Below, in pieces: positions 35,119 to 45,300 of a stretch of DNA of 55,158 bases. The stretch lies in assembly GCA_024405895.1 (NCBI GenBank), contig JAKSNW010000013.1, forward strand, positions 1-55,158. The letters run 5' to 3'. The notes beneath the pieces were generated by a model, which had not been told where the DNA came from, made no database searches, and saw only the letters and a list, made by a program, of their open reading frames with translations. The stretch comes from Paludibacteraceae bacterium. GTDB taxonomy: Bacteria > Bacteroidota > Bacteroidia > Bacteroidales > Paludibacteraceae. Every line of letters starts with the position of its first letter. The stretch's first letter is position 1. Position numbers and translations under genes: made by a program.

Positions 35119-35742
35119 TTAGAATACGTAGCGAACGCAGAAAGCAACGTCCCACAAACCTGGAGTGTGGAATTTGATGCCACTATTGTGTTTTCCGTCA
35201 GGGATGACACGTTTGCCGACATCGATGCCAATCATTGGTCGATAATCAATTGCTAATGACAATGGCACGCTGCTCAATTCATATTCAAAACCAACGAGAC
35301 CAAGGATACCGAAGAAACCATAGTCATACAAAAAGACATAGCTTTTGCCCTTTGAAATTGCATTCTCGCAAGCGTCACGGTAGCCACGTTCGCTCAAGTA
35401 CCAAGAAGTAGTACGTCCTCTGCCCCAGCCTTCATGTTCAAAGTTTACGTTACGGCCACTTGGAGCATAACCGCCACCGACACCAAAACCACCGTATGAT
35501 GACCATGTGCCAGATGCACTTGAGCCATTTACCTGACTGCGCCAAGCATAAGTGATAGAAGCTTGAACGCCACGATAAGCATAGCCACCCAAGTCAATTT
35601 GAAGCATGTTACCACGGTTTACTTCCTGTTGGAATGACAACTCAGCATTTTGACCAACGCGAACACCGATGGCATGAGGCTGAGCCACTGCTGAGATGGT
35701 CAAGCCAAGACAGCAAGCCACAATGAGCAATAATTTTTTCAT
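35119..35742 (-). CDS. Small outer-membrane beta-barrel paralogue 1
   Basis: A 207-residue exported protein (signal peptide ending ISAVAQ). The mature part begins PHAIGVRVGQNAELSFQQEV and carries alternating amphipathic strands ending in a terminal aromatic (FCVRYVF), typical of an outer-membrane barrel. It shares the opening and the IDYRPMIG block with the two neighbouring genes, so all three are paralogues; this is the most diverged, with an internal insertion around residues 65-110. It follows paralogue 2 by 23 nt and is probably cotranscribed with it. Function unknown. Confidence 0.8.
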   Translation of the reverse strand: MKKLLLIVACCLGLTISAVAQPHAIGVRVGQNAELSFQQEVNRGNMLQIDLGGYAYRGVQASITYAWRSQVNGSSASGTWSSYGGFGVGGGYAPSGRNVNFEHEGWGRGRTTSWYLSERGYRDACENAISKGKSYVFLYDYGFFGILGLVGFEYELSSVPLSLAIDYRPMIGIDVGKRVIPDGKHNSGIKFHTPGLWDVAFCVRYVF

Positions 35743-35765
35743 ATCTTTATTTGTAGTTTGTTTTA

Positions 35766-36281
35766 TTAGTTGAATTTATATCTTACACTCAACGCAATGC
35801 TGGTCATACCATAATCATGGAAACCATGACCAAAGGCAGGACCAATGACTGGACGGTAATCCAAGGAGAGTTGGAGTGGGAACCAGAAGTTATACTCGAT
35901 GCCTATACGACCAGCCACGCCAAGAAAGAAGCAGTAGCGACCGTCAACATCTTCCGGATGTTCCTGATTTTTACGATACCTATAATAGTTAGCACCCAAT
36001 CCAGCACCAACGCCTGCATACCAATTCCAAGAGCCTTCTTCCTCCCACGATGTGATTGGGAAAATCCAGTCGTAAGTTGCAGCTACATGGGCACCACCAA
36101 AACGTGTAAACAGAGGTGGCACACCTGCTTCTACTTGCAACATGTTTCTATCGCCCAGCTGATGTTGATAACTGAACTCCCAATCGCCAACCAAACGGGC
36201 ACCAATTGCACGTGGTTGAGCTGCTGCAGCGATGCTCACACCGAGCACAAGGAATAAAATCAAAGATAATTTCTTCATCAT
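35766..36281 (-). CDS. Small outer-membrane beta-barrel paralogue 2
   Basis: A 171-residue exported barrel (signal ending IAAAAQ) with mature start PRAIGARLVGDWEFSYQHQL, the block FWFPLQLSLDYRPVIGPAFG and C-terminal SVRYKFN. It is closest to paralogue 3. It has its own promoter 26-56 nt upstream and is followed by paralogue 1. No functional motif beyond the barrel. Confidence 0.82.
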   Translation of the reverse strand: MMKKLSLILFLVLGVSIAAAAQPRAIGARLVGDWEFSYQHQLGDRNMLQVEAGVPPLFTRFGGAHVAATYDWIFPITSWEEEGSWNWYAGVGAGLGANYYRYRKNQEHPEDVDGRYCFFLGVAGRIGIEYNFWFPLQLSLDYRPVIGPAFGHGFHDYGMTSIALSVRYKFN

Positions 36282-36306
36282 GTATTTTTTGGTTTTAATT
36301 TAACTG

Positions 36307-36337
36307 CAAAGATACTGCAAAACAAAGACATCACCAA
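36307..36337 (-). promoter_or_regulatory. Promoter of beta-barrel paralogues 2 and 1
   Basis: Minus strand: TTG (36337-36335), 20-nt spacer, TATCTTTG (36314-36307), 26 nt upstream of the ATG. Confidence 0.75.
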
Positions 36338-36552
36338 GCAGAATGCCCGATATTTTTCCCATCGTACAATTTCCAATCATTTCATAAACCGTAAAGTCAT
36401 TCAAAACTCTACAAACCAAGTATCAACCCACATCTGTTTTGATTATCAGGAAAGGCAAATCACTCGCAGTATCAACATATTAAGCACAATACTGATGCAA
36501 AAAGAAACAAGCCTCAGGTTACTCTTGCACTATGTTCTATGGTGTAGAAACA

Positions 36553-36584
36553 AAAAAATACCGCCATAACTGACGGTATTTTTT
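36553..36584 (-). terminator. Terminator of beta-barrel paralogue 3
   Basis: Perfect 11-bp stem AAAAAATACCG/CGGTATTTTTT, 29 nt past the stop at 36614; the U-run is built into the stem. Confidence 0.78.
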
Positions 36585-36613
36585 CGATAAGATCAGACAA
36601 GTCTGACCAACTA

Positions 36614-37099
36614 TTAGTTGAAACGGTAGCGAACGCCAAGGCAAACGCCGAACAAACCTGGTTGGTTAAATTCTGCTTTGTCTGCAAATGCCACACCAAT
36701 CACAGGACGCCAGTCCAAAGACAGCTGGAGAGGGAACCAGAAATTGTATTCCACACCGATACGACCTGCAACACCAACGAAACCGTGACCAGCCTCATGG
36801 TTTACGCAGTAGTTATAGCCACCAGCAAGACCTACGCCAGGATACCAGTTCCATTCACCACGATGTTCCCATGATTTGAAGTTGAACAACCAGTCATAAG
36901 TTGCAGCTGCATGGAAACCGAAATGGCCGTCGAAGAAGTAAGGCAAACCAGCCTCCACTTCAATCATATTTTGGCCAAGTTGATGTTGATAAGATGCATC
37001 GACATCACCACCAAGACGAAGACCGATAGCGCGTGGTTGTGCATAAGCTGCCAAGCCGAAGCCGAGAATCAACGCGAGAGTGAACAATAATTTTTTCAT
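36614..37099 (-). CDS. Small outer-membrane beta-barrel paralogue 3
   Basis: A 161-residue exported barrel (signal ending LAAYAQ). The mature part starts PRAIGLRLGGDVDASYQHQL and shares FWFPLQLSLDWRPVIGVAF and the final GVRYRFN with paralogue 2. It has its own terminator and a possible TACGTTTG -7 box at 37176-37169. The family arose by tandem duplication; function unknown. Confidence 0.82.
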   Translation of the reverse strand: MKKLLFTLALILGFGLAAYAQPRAIGLRLGGDVDASYQHQLGQNMIEVEAGLPYFFDGHFGFHAAATYDWLFNFKSWEHRGEWNWYPGVGLAGGYNYCVNHEAGHGFVGVAGRIGVEYNFWFPLQLSLDWRPVIGVAFADKAEFNQPGLFGVCLGVRYRFN

Positions 37100-37168
37100 A
37101 ATTAGTTGATTTTATTCATTTTGTTTTTTTTCTATCTATCCTTTTATACATATATCATTGGACACATA

Positions 37169-37196
37169 CAAACGTATGACTCTGCAAATTCTCAAA
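37169..37196 (-). promoter_or_regulatory. Possible promoter of beta-barrel paralogue 3
   Basis: Minus strand TACGTTTG (37176-37169) with a TTTG at 37196-37193; the 16-nt spacer is shorter than usual, so confidence is low. Confidence 0.4.
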
Positions 37197-37225
37197 GGTT
37201 TAACAACAAGCAAAACAAAAAATAG

Positions 37226-37261
37226 AAAAGAGCATCCGATAATTAACTCGGATGCTCTTTT
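37226..37261 (-). terminator. Terminator of the M6 metalloprotease gene
   Basis: Perfect 14-bp stem AAAAGAGCATCCGA/TCGGATGCTCTTTT with an 8-nt loop, 31 nt past the stop at 37292. Confidence 0.85.
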
Positions 37262-37291
37262 GTATAACCGATTACAATAGTATTTCTATTG

Positions 37292-40240
37292 TTAGAGTTT
37301 GATTACACGTTGTGTTGCAATGTGAGACTTGCTGCGACTACGGAGGAAATAAGTTCCTTGTGGCCAAGATGTCACATCAAAGCTAAGAGTTTCACCTGGA
37401 AGGATTTCGAAGTTGATAAGTTGTGCGCCATTAACGTCGAATACCTCGCAAGAAGTTTTCTCTTCCACATTTTTAGCTGTCACACGAAGTGTTTCGCGTG
37501 CTGGGTTAGGATAAACAGAAATCATATCCTCAGCCTTCACGATTTCCACATCGATAGGCAACATAGTAAAGTCACCACCAGGGATAGCCTCTCCCATAGC
37601 ATTTGAACAGATAGCCATTACGGTCCAAGTGTAGACGGCACGTGTGTTGATGTTTGGCACAATAAACAAGGTGTCGTTTACTGTGTATGAATTGGTAGAA
37701 CCATCTGTTTTATTGGTAATATTTACCACATAGCTTGAAGCTTCGCCTTTCCAGTGGAGTTTCATCTGACTCTGGTTGGTGATTTCCCAAGCAAGATCAT
37801 GAGCAGGTGCACAATCAGCATCATCGCCAGATTGGAATTGAGCACCGATACGAACGTCATCGAGGAACAGACCATAGCCATAACGAGGATTGCCTTTGAA
37901 ACGTACTTGCGTGCAGTTGGCAGGAAGAGCGATTGAATCAGTATGCCAACCAGCAGCATTAGTATTGTAGGTTTGGGCAACTGTCCAAGAGGTAGAAGTT
38001 CCTTGACGATATTCTACAGTAAGAATATCTTGGTCGTTACTCCATTTTTCATTTGAATAATCAAAGTAGATTTTTGGATTCAAGCAAGAAGAGAATTCCA
38101 ATTGAGGTGAAGTCAGGTAAGTGATATCACCACTTGTTGAGTTCAACTTACAGAAACCAAAGTATGAGCCATTTGGCTGCAAGCCACGAGAGTTGTCGCT
38201 GGCAGTACCACGAGCCCAAGATATTTGTGAACCTGCTGTTACAGTCCAGCACTGGTTAGAGATTTCATCTTCAAAGTCAAGTATGATTGGGAAAGAAGAA
38301 ACCACGGTAGCACATCCTGTAGCAGCATCAGCAGTTACACCAGAAGAGTATTCGAAGATTGGTCCACGTGGGATAATGGAATACAATTTATAATAGTAGT
38401 GCTGTGATTGCTGAATATTGGTATGTGCGAATGAAGAAGCGCTGCCAACATAAAGCACGGTACCACCACCATAAATGGTTTGACCAACATTATAAGTTGT
38501 ATTGGCTGGTGTGCCGAATTGATTAACGGTGTTGTAAACCAACATTACGTCGTAGTCAGTGCCTTTGTAAGAGAATGGACGCCAAGCAAGGTCTATTGTA
38601 GTTGGAGCGTTATAGGTGGCAGTAAACTCAAATGGGTTGAAAGCCTGACCGCCCATAAAGTCGAATGTGATGGTCTTGTTGCTGTTGTCCTCGGTGATTT
38701 TAGTGATTGGTTTGTTGGTTGGTGTGCCGTTCCAAGCTTTCATTGTTGGTGTGGTGGCATCGGTGAACTGAGTCTTATTGCTTGTGCCTGGAAAAGGAAG
38801 ACCAGTGCCGTCGATGTTACCATAAGAACTGGTGCTTGATGTTGGGATAGAATAAGACGAGTTGGCACAAACAGGATAGAATCCTTGTGGGTGTCCATCG
38901 TTTGGACCATAATCAGAGAAACCTGAACCCTTACGATAGATTACCAAACCATGACCTGGAATATAGGAGTCGAAACCGATTTTCTGTTTATTTTCCAAAA
39001 TGAAGAACTCATTGTTGGTGGCAGTTCTTACAATATAATAAGCATCTTTATCCTGCTCACTTGGCTGCATTACAACAGATGCAGGGAAGTCGAGTTCTCG
39101 AGGAGTAACCCAACCATAATCATAGATTTTCACGTATGGGTTATGGTGAGCTGGTGTAGTTCCGCTGTTGTTCCAAGAACCTGATGCCATGATATCCCAA
39201 GAACCAGTGCCATCGTAGCCAGAATAGTCGATATCGTAATAGTCAGCAGCACCGAACACGTGACCAAGTTCGTGACAAACCACACCAATGCGAGAGATAT
39301 TGGAGCCTGATGCTCCACGACACTCAGGAGAGCAAGAGTATTTAGAGAGTTTCTTGCCGTCAAGAGTTGTTGTCTGAATGTTCCATTGGTGTGACCAAAT
39401 AGCATTTGAAGTTGTACCAGCCTCTTCACCATGACCAGCAAATACAACGTTAATTACGTCAACCCATCCGTCGTTGTCTACGTCATAGCGAGAATAGTCA
39501 ACATTAAACATTGTATCAGCAATCAAAACAGCCTCACGTACCATGTCGGCAGGACGCTGGTCGCTACCACCAGAAGATGAGGTGTTGGCACCATAATAAG
39601 CACGGTTGTGACTCAAAGGAATTGGACCATAGACATCAGCCTGAAGGTCCATTTGACCATATGAAGATTCACGGTAGAAATCACGTACACTACCAGTAGC
39701 GCCACCTGTAGAGTAGCCCAACTGATTGTAGAGGTTATCGAAATCTTGTGCTGTGTGAGAGAAAGTTACGTCAGTAAAAGATACCAGCAACACAACAACT
39801 TTCTGTGTGCCGAGGTAAGATTTTTTAGGACCATCTTGACCAGGGTTCTGTGTAGGAACCATGTTACGATGTGCTCTTGCCTGAGCGAATTGCGCTTTAC
39901 TGAATGACAATCCTTTCTTCACGGTTTGAAGATAGGCAATTTCAGAGTTTGAACGTTTCTTCACATCAGAAGCAATGACGTTGGTAGGCACCATGTCGCC
40001 AGAAGGAAGGCAATAGGCATAGGTCATATAACCTTCTGAGTTGGTCAGCAAGGTATAGCCGTCTTCAGAGACAGCCCAGTGAATGTGTTCATCACCTTTC
40101 AAGGTAATTGTAACTGTTTCTCCGTTTGGCTGAGTAAATGTCACTGGTTTTGGATATGCAGGAACAGCCTTTGCAGCCACTGATACCATCAACGCAGCAA
40201 TCACTAAGCCAAGAAACTTTGAAAGCTTTTTCATTTTCAA
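37292..40240 (-). CDS. T9SS-sorted M6 family metalloprotease
   Basis: A 982-residue secreted protease. Signal peptide (about 1-25, ending VAAKA), then a propeptide-like region with VTFTQPNGETVTITLKGDEHIHWAVSEDG patterns typical of M6 enzymes. The zinc site HELGH (323-327) is followed by AADYYD and the Met-turn-like WDIMASGSW. Fibronectin-type and lectin-like beta domains fill about 530-900. The last 75 residues (SVYPNPARETLRV ... WPQGTYFLRSRS ... RVIKL) are a type A T9SS sorting domain, so the protein should cross the outer membrane by type IX secretion and be anchored or released. It stands alone with its own promoter and terminator. Likely role: protein degradation outside the cell; host or dietary substrates cannot be told. 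ATG at 40234 is an alternative start. Confidence 0.92.
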   Translation of the reverse strand: MKMKKLSKFLGLVIAALMVSVAAKAVPAYPKPVTFTQPNGETVTITLKGDEHIHWAVSEDGYTLLTNSEGYMTYAYCLPSGDMVPTNVIASDVKKRSNSEIAYLQTVKKGLSFSKAQFAQARAHRNMVPTQNPGQDGPKKSYLGTQKVVVLLVSFTDVTFSHTAQDFDNLYNQLGYSTGGATGSVRDFYRESSYGQMDLQADVYGPIPLSHNRAYYGANTSSSGGSDQRPADMVREAVLIADTMFNVDYSRYDVDNDGWVDVINVVFAGHGEEAGTTSNAIWSHQWNIQTTTLDGKKLSKYSCSPECRGASGSNISRIGVVCHELGHVFGAADYYDIDYSGYDGTGSWDIMASGSWNNSGTTPAHHNPYVKIYDYGWVTPRELDFPASVVMQPSEQDKDAYYIVRTATNNEFFILENKQKIGFDSYIPGHGLVIYRKGSGFSDYGPNDGHPQGFYPVCANSSYSIPTSSTSSYGNIDGTGLPFPGTSNKTQFTDATTPTMKAWNGTPTNKPITKITEDNSNKTITFDFMGGQAFNPFEFTATYNAPTTIDLAWRPFSYKGTDYDVMLVYNTVNQFGTPANTTYNVGQTIYGGGTVLYVGSASSFAHTNIQQSQHYYYKLYSIIPRGPIFEYSSGVTADAATGCATVVSSFPIILDFEDEISNQCWTVTAGSQISWARGTASDNSRGLQPNGSYFGFCKLNSTSGDITYLTSPQLEFSSCLNPKIYFDYSNEKWSNDQDILTVEYRQGTSTSWTVAQTYNTNAAGWHTDSIALPANCTQVRFKGNPRYGYGLFLDDVRIGAQFQSGDDADCAPAHDLAWEITNQSQMKLHWKGEASSYVVNITNKTDGSTNSYTVNDTLFIVPNINTRAVYTWTVMAICSNAMGEAIPGGDFTMLPIDVEIVKAEDMISVYPNPARETLRVTAKNVEEKTSCEVFDVNGAQLINFEILPGETLSFDVTSWPQGTYFLRSRSKSHIATQRVIKL

Positions 40241-40333
40241 GTATTTGATTTATGTTTCCGTTTACTTTTTCAGTGCCGTATTATTCACATAGACCAACAA
40301 AAACAATGCTGGTTGTTGAAAAAACACAACGTG

Positions 40334-40363
40334 CAAAATTAAGAAAAAGATTTTAGAAAACAA
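40334..40363 (-). promoter_or_regulatory. Promoter of the M6 metalloprotease
   Basis: Minus strand: TTG (40363-40361), 19-nt spacer, TAATTTTG (40341-40334). Predicts a leader of about 85 nt. Confidence 0.72.
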
Positions 40364-40449
40364 GCAGCAGCCACCATTTTTTATCTGCAAAAGTGTGCTA
40401 TCAATCTGCAATAAACACTATAACAAGAAGAAAACAAGAATAAAGAATG

Positions 40450-42291
40450 CTAACGATTGGACATTTCGCGAATAATCATCTCGCAATGAACGCAATCGAA
40501 ATCGAGAATCCAACAATTCTTTCCGTGAGAGATTTCAAGAGGTTCAGCCAGGCGTTTTTTGCCGCCATTCTGTTTGGCGCAATAACCAAGTTCATGTTTC
40601 AGACAATAGCGTGTTCGCATCAGTTCTGCTCCATCCACATGTTGTTTTTCAAAGGCAGGTTGTACGATGGTTACTCCCACATTTTCATAAAACCGTTTTG
40701 CCAAGGCATTGCCAACGTTAGCACGATAGTCAAGCAAAGATTCAGGAGCAACAATCGACTCACATCGCGCTGCCCGAAGAGGACGCTGATAGTTTTTAGC
40801 ACGCAATTCTACGAAAGCCTCGATAGTCTGACGACGGAAAGCTGTTATCTGCGACATCGGGACAAACCAAGAGAACGGCATATCAAGGGATACGGAGGTG
40901 GCTTCAAAATCAGTATCACCAAGTTTCTTGAATTGTGACTGCCAAGAATCACGCATCTTTTCTGCATTTTTCGCCGGTTCGAGAGCCTCAAGAGTGAACT
41001 GACGTGTCAATGAATTGCCGTTTTCATCACGAAGCATAACTTCCACACCCGTTTCATTCTCTTTAATTTCAACAGCGAGCATTATCTTACGTGAAGAGAA
41101 GTTCGGATTGTTCAATGCTTGCTCGTAAGCAACATCAAGATTCCGATAAACCGTGGCACTCAACAATCGTTCCTTAGGCATTTGAAGCGGATAGACAGTT
41201 TGACGGTCGGCTCGATTTACACGACAACCAATAACTTCTTCATCAGCTGTCACAAGACATAACCCGTCGCCATTGTTCAATATTTCATCAGTATCAACTA
41301 CAAATGAATTTCGCGATTGCGCCACTACTCTGCCCAACTTTTGTCCGAGGGATTTTGGCGTCAGCATGGATGCCATAGATAGATTTCTGGATTTCAAGAA
41401 ATAGTCGGTAAATCCACGTGAAAAGCTTTTATCTATAAGTGGTTGAAACGAGAAAGTAGTAATACCAGACGAAGCACGACACAACGATTCATCTCTAGAG
41501 ATGATATCATCCAACAAACGACGGTAGTAAGCAGTCACATTCTTGACGTATGAAACATCTTTCAATCTGCCCTCGATTTTGAACGAAGTAATTCCTGCAG
41601 CAATCATCTCTTGAAGATGAGCCGAGGCATTGAAGTCTTTCAAAGAGAGCAAATGACGACGATCAAGCAACACTTTGCCATTGGCATCTTTCAAAGTGTA
41701 AGGCAGTCGGCACATTTGTGCGCAAGCGCCACGGTTGGCACTTCTTCCACAATATGCCTGACTCATATAACATTGTCCACTATAAGAGACACAAAGAGCA
41801 CCATGAACAAAACCTTCCAACGGAACAGACGTGGAAGATGAGATTTCCCGAATTTCCGGAATAGAGAGTTCGCGAGCAAGCACTACTTGCGAGAAACCGC
41901 ATTGGGAAAGAAACTGCACTTTTTCTTTTGTGCGGTTATTACATTGTGTACTGGCATGAAGTGCAATAGGTGGAAGATTCATTTCCAACAATGCCATATC
42001 TTGCACTATCAGCGCATCGACACCAGCATCATAGAGTTGCCACACCATCTGTTCCGCTTCATGCTGTTCTTCATCAAACAAGACGGTGTTAAGCGTAACA
42101 TAGACTTTTGCATAGAAACGATGGGCAAAGGCAGTCAGGCGAGCAATATCCTCTACAGAGCAACCTGCAGACACTCGAGCACCAAATCGTGGAGCACCGA
42201 TATATACTGCATCAGCACCACAACGAATAGCCTCAATGCCAACGTCTGCATTTTTAGCAGGTGCAAGAAGTTCTATTGCACGCCTTGTCAT
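40450..42291 (-). CDS. U32 family peptidase-like protein (YhbU/RlhA-type)
   Basis: A 613-residue cytoplasmic protein. The TIM-barrel start ELLAPAKNADVGIEAIRCGADAVYIG and the U32 signature EGFVHGALCVSYSGQCYMS (about 159-177) with nearby cysteines (C167, C174, C181, C190) are clear. The C-terminal half matches the extended form with a Cys-rich end (C..H..GYC ... DFDCVHC). E. coli relatives RlhA and TrhP hydroxylate RNA using iron-sulfur clusters and prephenate-derived chemistry, rather than acting as proteases. This may therefore be an RNA-modification enzyme; the label peptidase is historical. It lies 27 nt after the TPR gene and probably shares its promoter. Confidence 0.88.
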   Translation of the reverse strand: MTRRAIELLAPAKNADVGIEAIRCGADAVYIGAPRFGARVSAGCSVEDIARLTAFAHRFYAKVYVTLNTVLFDEEQHEAEQMVWQLYDAGVDALIVQDMALLEMNLPPIALHASTQCNNRTKEKVQFLSQCGFSQVVLARELSIPEIREISSSTSVPLEGFVHGALCVSYSGQCYMSQAYCGRSANRGACAQMCRLPYTLKDANGKVLLDRRHLLSLKDFNASAHLQEMIAAGITSFKIEGRLKDVSYVKNVTAYYRRLLDDIISRDESLCRASSGITTFSFQPLIDKSFSRGFTDYFLKSRNLSMASMLTPKSLGQKLGRVVAQSRNSFVVDTDEILNNGDGLCLVTADEEVIGCRVNRADRQTVYPLQMPKERLLSATVYRNLDVAYEQALNNPNFSSRKIMLAVEIKENETGVEVMLRDENGNSLTRQFTLEALEPAKNAEKMRDSWQSQFKKLGDTDFEATSVSLDMPFSWFVPMSQITAFRRQTIEAFVELRAKNYQRPLRAARCESIVAPESLLDYRANVGNALAKRFYENVGVTIVQPAFEKQHVDGAELMRTRYCLKHELGYCAKQNGGKKRLAEPLEISHGKNCWILDFDCVHCEMIIREMSNR

Positions 42292-42318
42292 TCTCAGTTT
42301 CTATGAAGCTGTGAGATT

Positions 42319-45300
42319 TTATTTTTTCTTGGCTTCGCGTTTCTTGATAGCTTTCAAGCGTGTGGAAACCATTTCCTTGATATCGTCGTTGCCATGATAA
42401 TTCTCCTGAAGGGCTACAAGATATTGTTTAGCTTGAAAATCATCAGACTGGGCGGCATAAACATCTGACAACAGTACAAATGCACGGGCAAGCCAATACT
42501 GATGAGGAGTGCCACGATCTACAAATGCAAGGAGCTCGTTTTCTGCCTCTGCGTACAGTTTCTTGGTAAAGTATACACCACCGATATAATAAGCAGCCTC
42601 AGCACCCCATTCATCGTTGATGTTGTTGGCAAGAAGTCGGAGATCTGGCAATGCAGAGTCATAGTTTTTCTGCATCAGCAACGACTTGGCACGACAATAG
42701 GCAGCCTCTTTCATTCGGGCAGAATCAAGGTTTGGCTCGTAGAGAATAGCCGCAGCCGTCTCTATGGTTTTTGAATAATTCTTCGCATTGAAATACGAAC
42801 GAAGTACACCGGTCAAAGCAGCCTTTTGTTTTGTAGTATCGGCTGTCACCATTTGCAACTGAGAGAAGTAGTCAGCAGCATGAGTATAATCTTTTGCTTC
42901 GTATGCAAGGTCAGCAGCATTTGTCAATGCAGTTTCCAAGTAAGGTGTTTCATCAAATTGGGTGATGATGACGCGATAGTTGTTCAAAGCCTCAGCATAG
43001 TTTTTCTGACGGCGTTGACAATCGGCAAGATAGTAATAAGCCGTAGCACAGTTGGAAGTAGTTCTACCGTTACAATATTTCGCAATGTATCGTTCCATAG
43101 CAGTAGCAGCTTCTGCGGCATTACCTTTTGCATAAAGACGCTCGGCAGCAACGAAAGCCAACGAATCCTCAGAATGCTGAGGCAACGGAGATACTACATT
43201 TTGTGGAACAGTATTGCGGAATGCCATATATTCATCAACGGCGTTACGGTCGACATACAGACCTTCAAGACTTTCCATTGCAACCACAGCTTCCTCTGTG
43301 CCAGGATATTTATTTACAACATCTTTATAAGCATTGATTGCAAGGTCTGTCTGATTAAGATTGGCATGCAGCATACCGATTTCCACGGCAGCCGTACGGG
43401 CTTCACGCGATTTCGGTGCGGTCTCCATCAAGTTACGATAAGCTACAATAGCCTCAGCATATTGTTCTTTCATTACATAAGAACGACCAATCTCATATCG
43501 TGCAGCAGAAACAAGTGAAGATTTCGGATAATCTTTCAAGAATTCCTGCATAGCAGTGATTTTCGCACTATATTGTTTCTGCAAACCAAAAATGAATGCA
43601 TTTTGGAATGCTGCATAGTCAGCTTGTTTTGGAGCAGCTGCCACAGCCTTCTGATAATATTGTCTGGCAGATGTAAAGTTTCGTGCATTGAATTGGCAAT
43701 CACCCAAACGTTCCAACACATCACGATAGACAACATCCTGTGGGGTTGCATGCTTAGTCCAACGTTCATACCATGGCAATGCTTTTGCATATTCCTTGGT
43801 TTCGAAATAGGTATAAGCCATTGTATAATAGGCTTGCTGTTCAGAGGCTGCATCACGTTTCTGTGGAGCATTGAGGAAAGCATTGATGTCAGAACGGCAT
43901 GCTTCCATCTTACCTAATTTATAATTAGCTTCAGCACGCCACAAATAAGCCTGAGCAGAGACCGAACGTTTGCTATCGTAAGCAGAAACTGCTTCATCGA
44001 ACAACATTTTCGCACGTTCGTAATTATATTTCTGGAACGATTTGACACCCATTCCAAGACAAACATATTCTTTTACTTCACGCATTTTAGGCGTGGAGAT
44101 ATTAGTTTGTTTCAAAGCACGATAGGCTGCGGTATAATTCTCCTGTTCAAGGAAATTAGTAGTAATGATATCGTAAATCTGTGGCAGATGGGCAGATTTC
44201 GGATAAACATTGACAAAACGCATCAAAGCGCTGTTTGTTTCCTGGAATGGTGCATGAGCATCGTAGCAACAAAGGGCGTAATTATAGAGAGCCTCTTCAT
44301 TCAGCTTAGCATCGCAATTGATAGAAGCAGCATTCTGGTAGGCAGTCTTAGCCAAAGGAATCTGCTGATTCAGACGATAGGAATGACCAAGATAAAGCAA
44401 CGCATTCTGAGCCAAGGTATCACGACTATCAACAACAGTCTGCAGATGCTGTGTTGCTAATTCGTAATCTTTTGTCATATAAGCCGAAACACCAAGCATA
44501 TAATGGTCTGCTCTTGACATCTCAGGGGTGTTCTGCTTGTAAAGTAGCAGATAGTTCTTTGCCAAGTTATAAGTTTTCTGACGGTATGAAGCCTCACCAA
44601 GCACACGGTATGCCTCTGGAGTATATTGGCTGTCAGGATAACGTTGAATCAGTTCCTCGCCCAAAGCCACAGCTTCATCGGTACGGCCGTTACGTTCCAT
44701 CAACTGAAGACGAAGAAATTGTCCTGCTTCTTCATAGTGTGTACCTACAAGTGCATCCAATTGCGCTTCGGCATCTTCATCATTATTATCAAGATAATAG
44801 ATGTAAGCAGTATAATATTTCGATTCAGGAGCGTAACGGGAATACTTCAGTTCTGCCAACAAAGGCAATGCTTGTTCTTTTTCACCAGTCTGGAGCAGTG
44901 AGTATGCCTTGATAAATCGATAGGTATTAAGTTCGTCGGCAGTCAACAGTTTCTCATCAACAACGGCAAGATGCTGCAAGGCTTGTTTGAAACGCTTTTT
45001 GTCCACGTTGATTTGAGCCAACATGAAATGAGCCTGATATGCAAGTGGAGCATACGGATAAGCAGCAAGACATTGTGTCAGTCGTTGCTGAGCATCGTTA
45101 TCATTGTTTTGGAATGCACAAGCAGCAAGATAGTACTGCGACAACATGTAATCATCGCTGTTACGGTCGACCATCAAACTAATCTGTCGGAAAGCCTCAG
45201 CAGCGGCAGAATAGTGTCCTTCAACATACAGTGCTCGAGCCTCAACAGTGGAAGGCATGGTTTGAGCGTTAGTAGCGGAGAATGCCATTGTCGCCATCGC

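Larger units (their letters stand above)
36282..36613. other. Intergenic region between barrel paralogues 2 and 3
   Basis: About 330 AT-rich bases holding the paralogue-2 promoter (36307-36337) and the paralogue-3 terminator (36553-36584). Nothing else is recognised. Confidence 0.6.
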
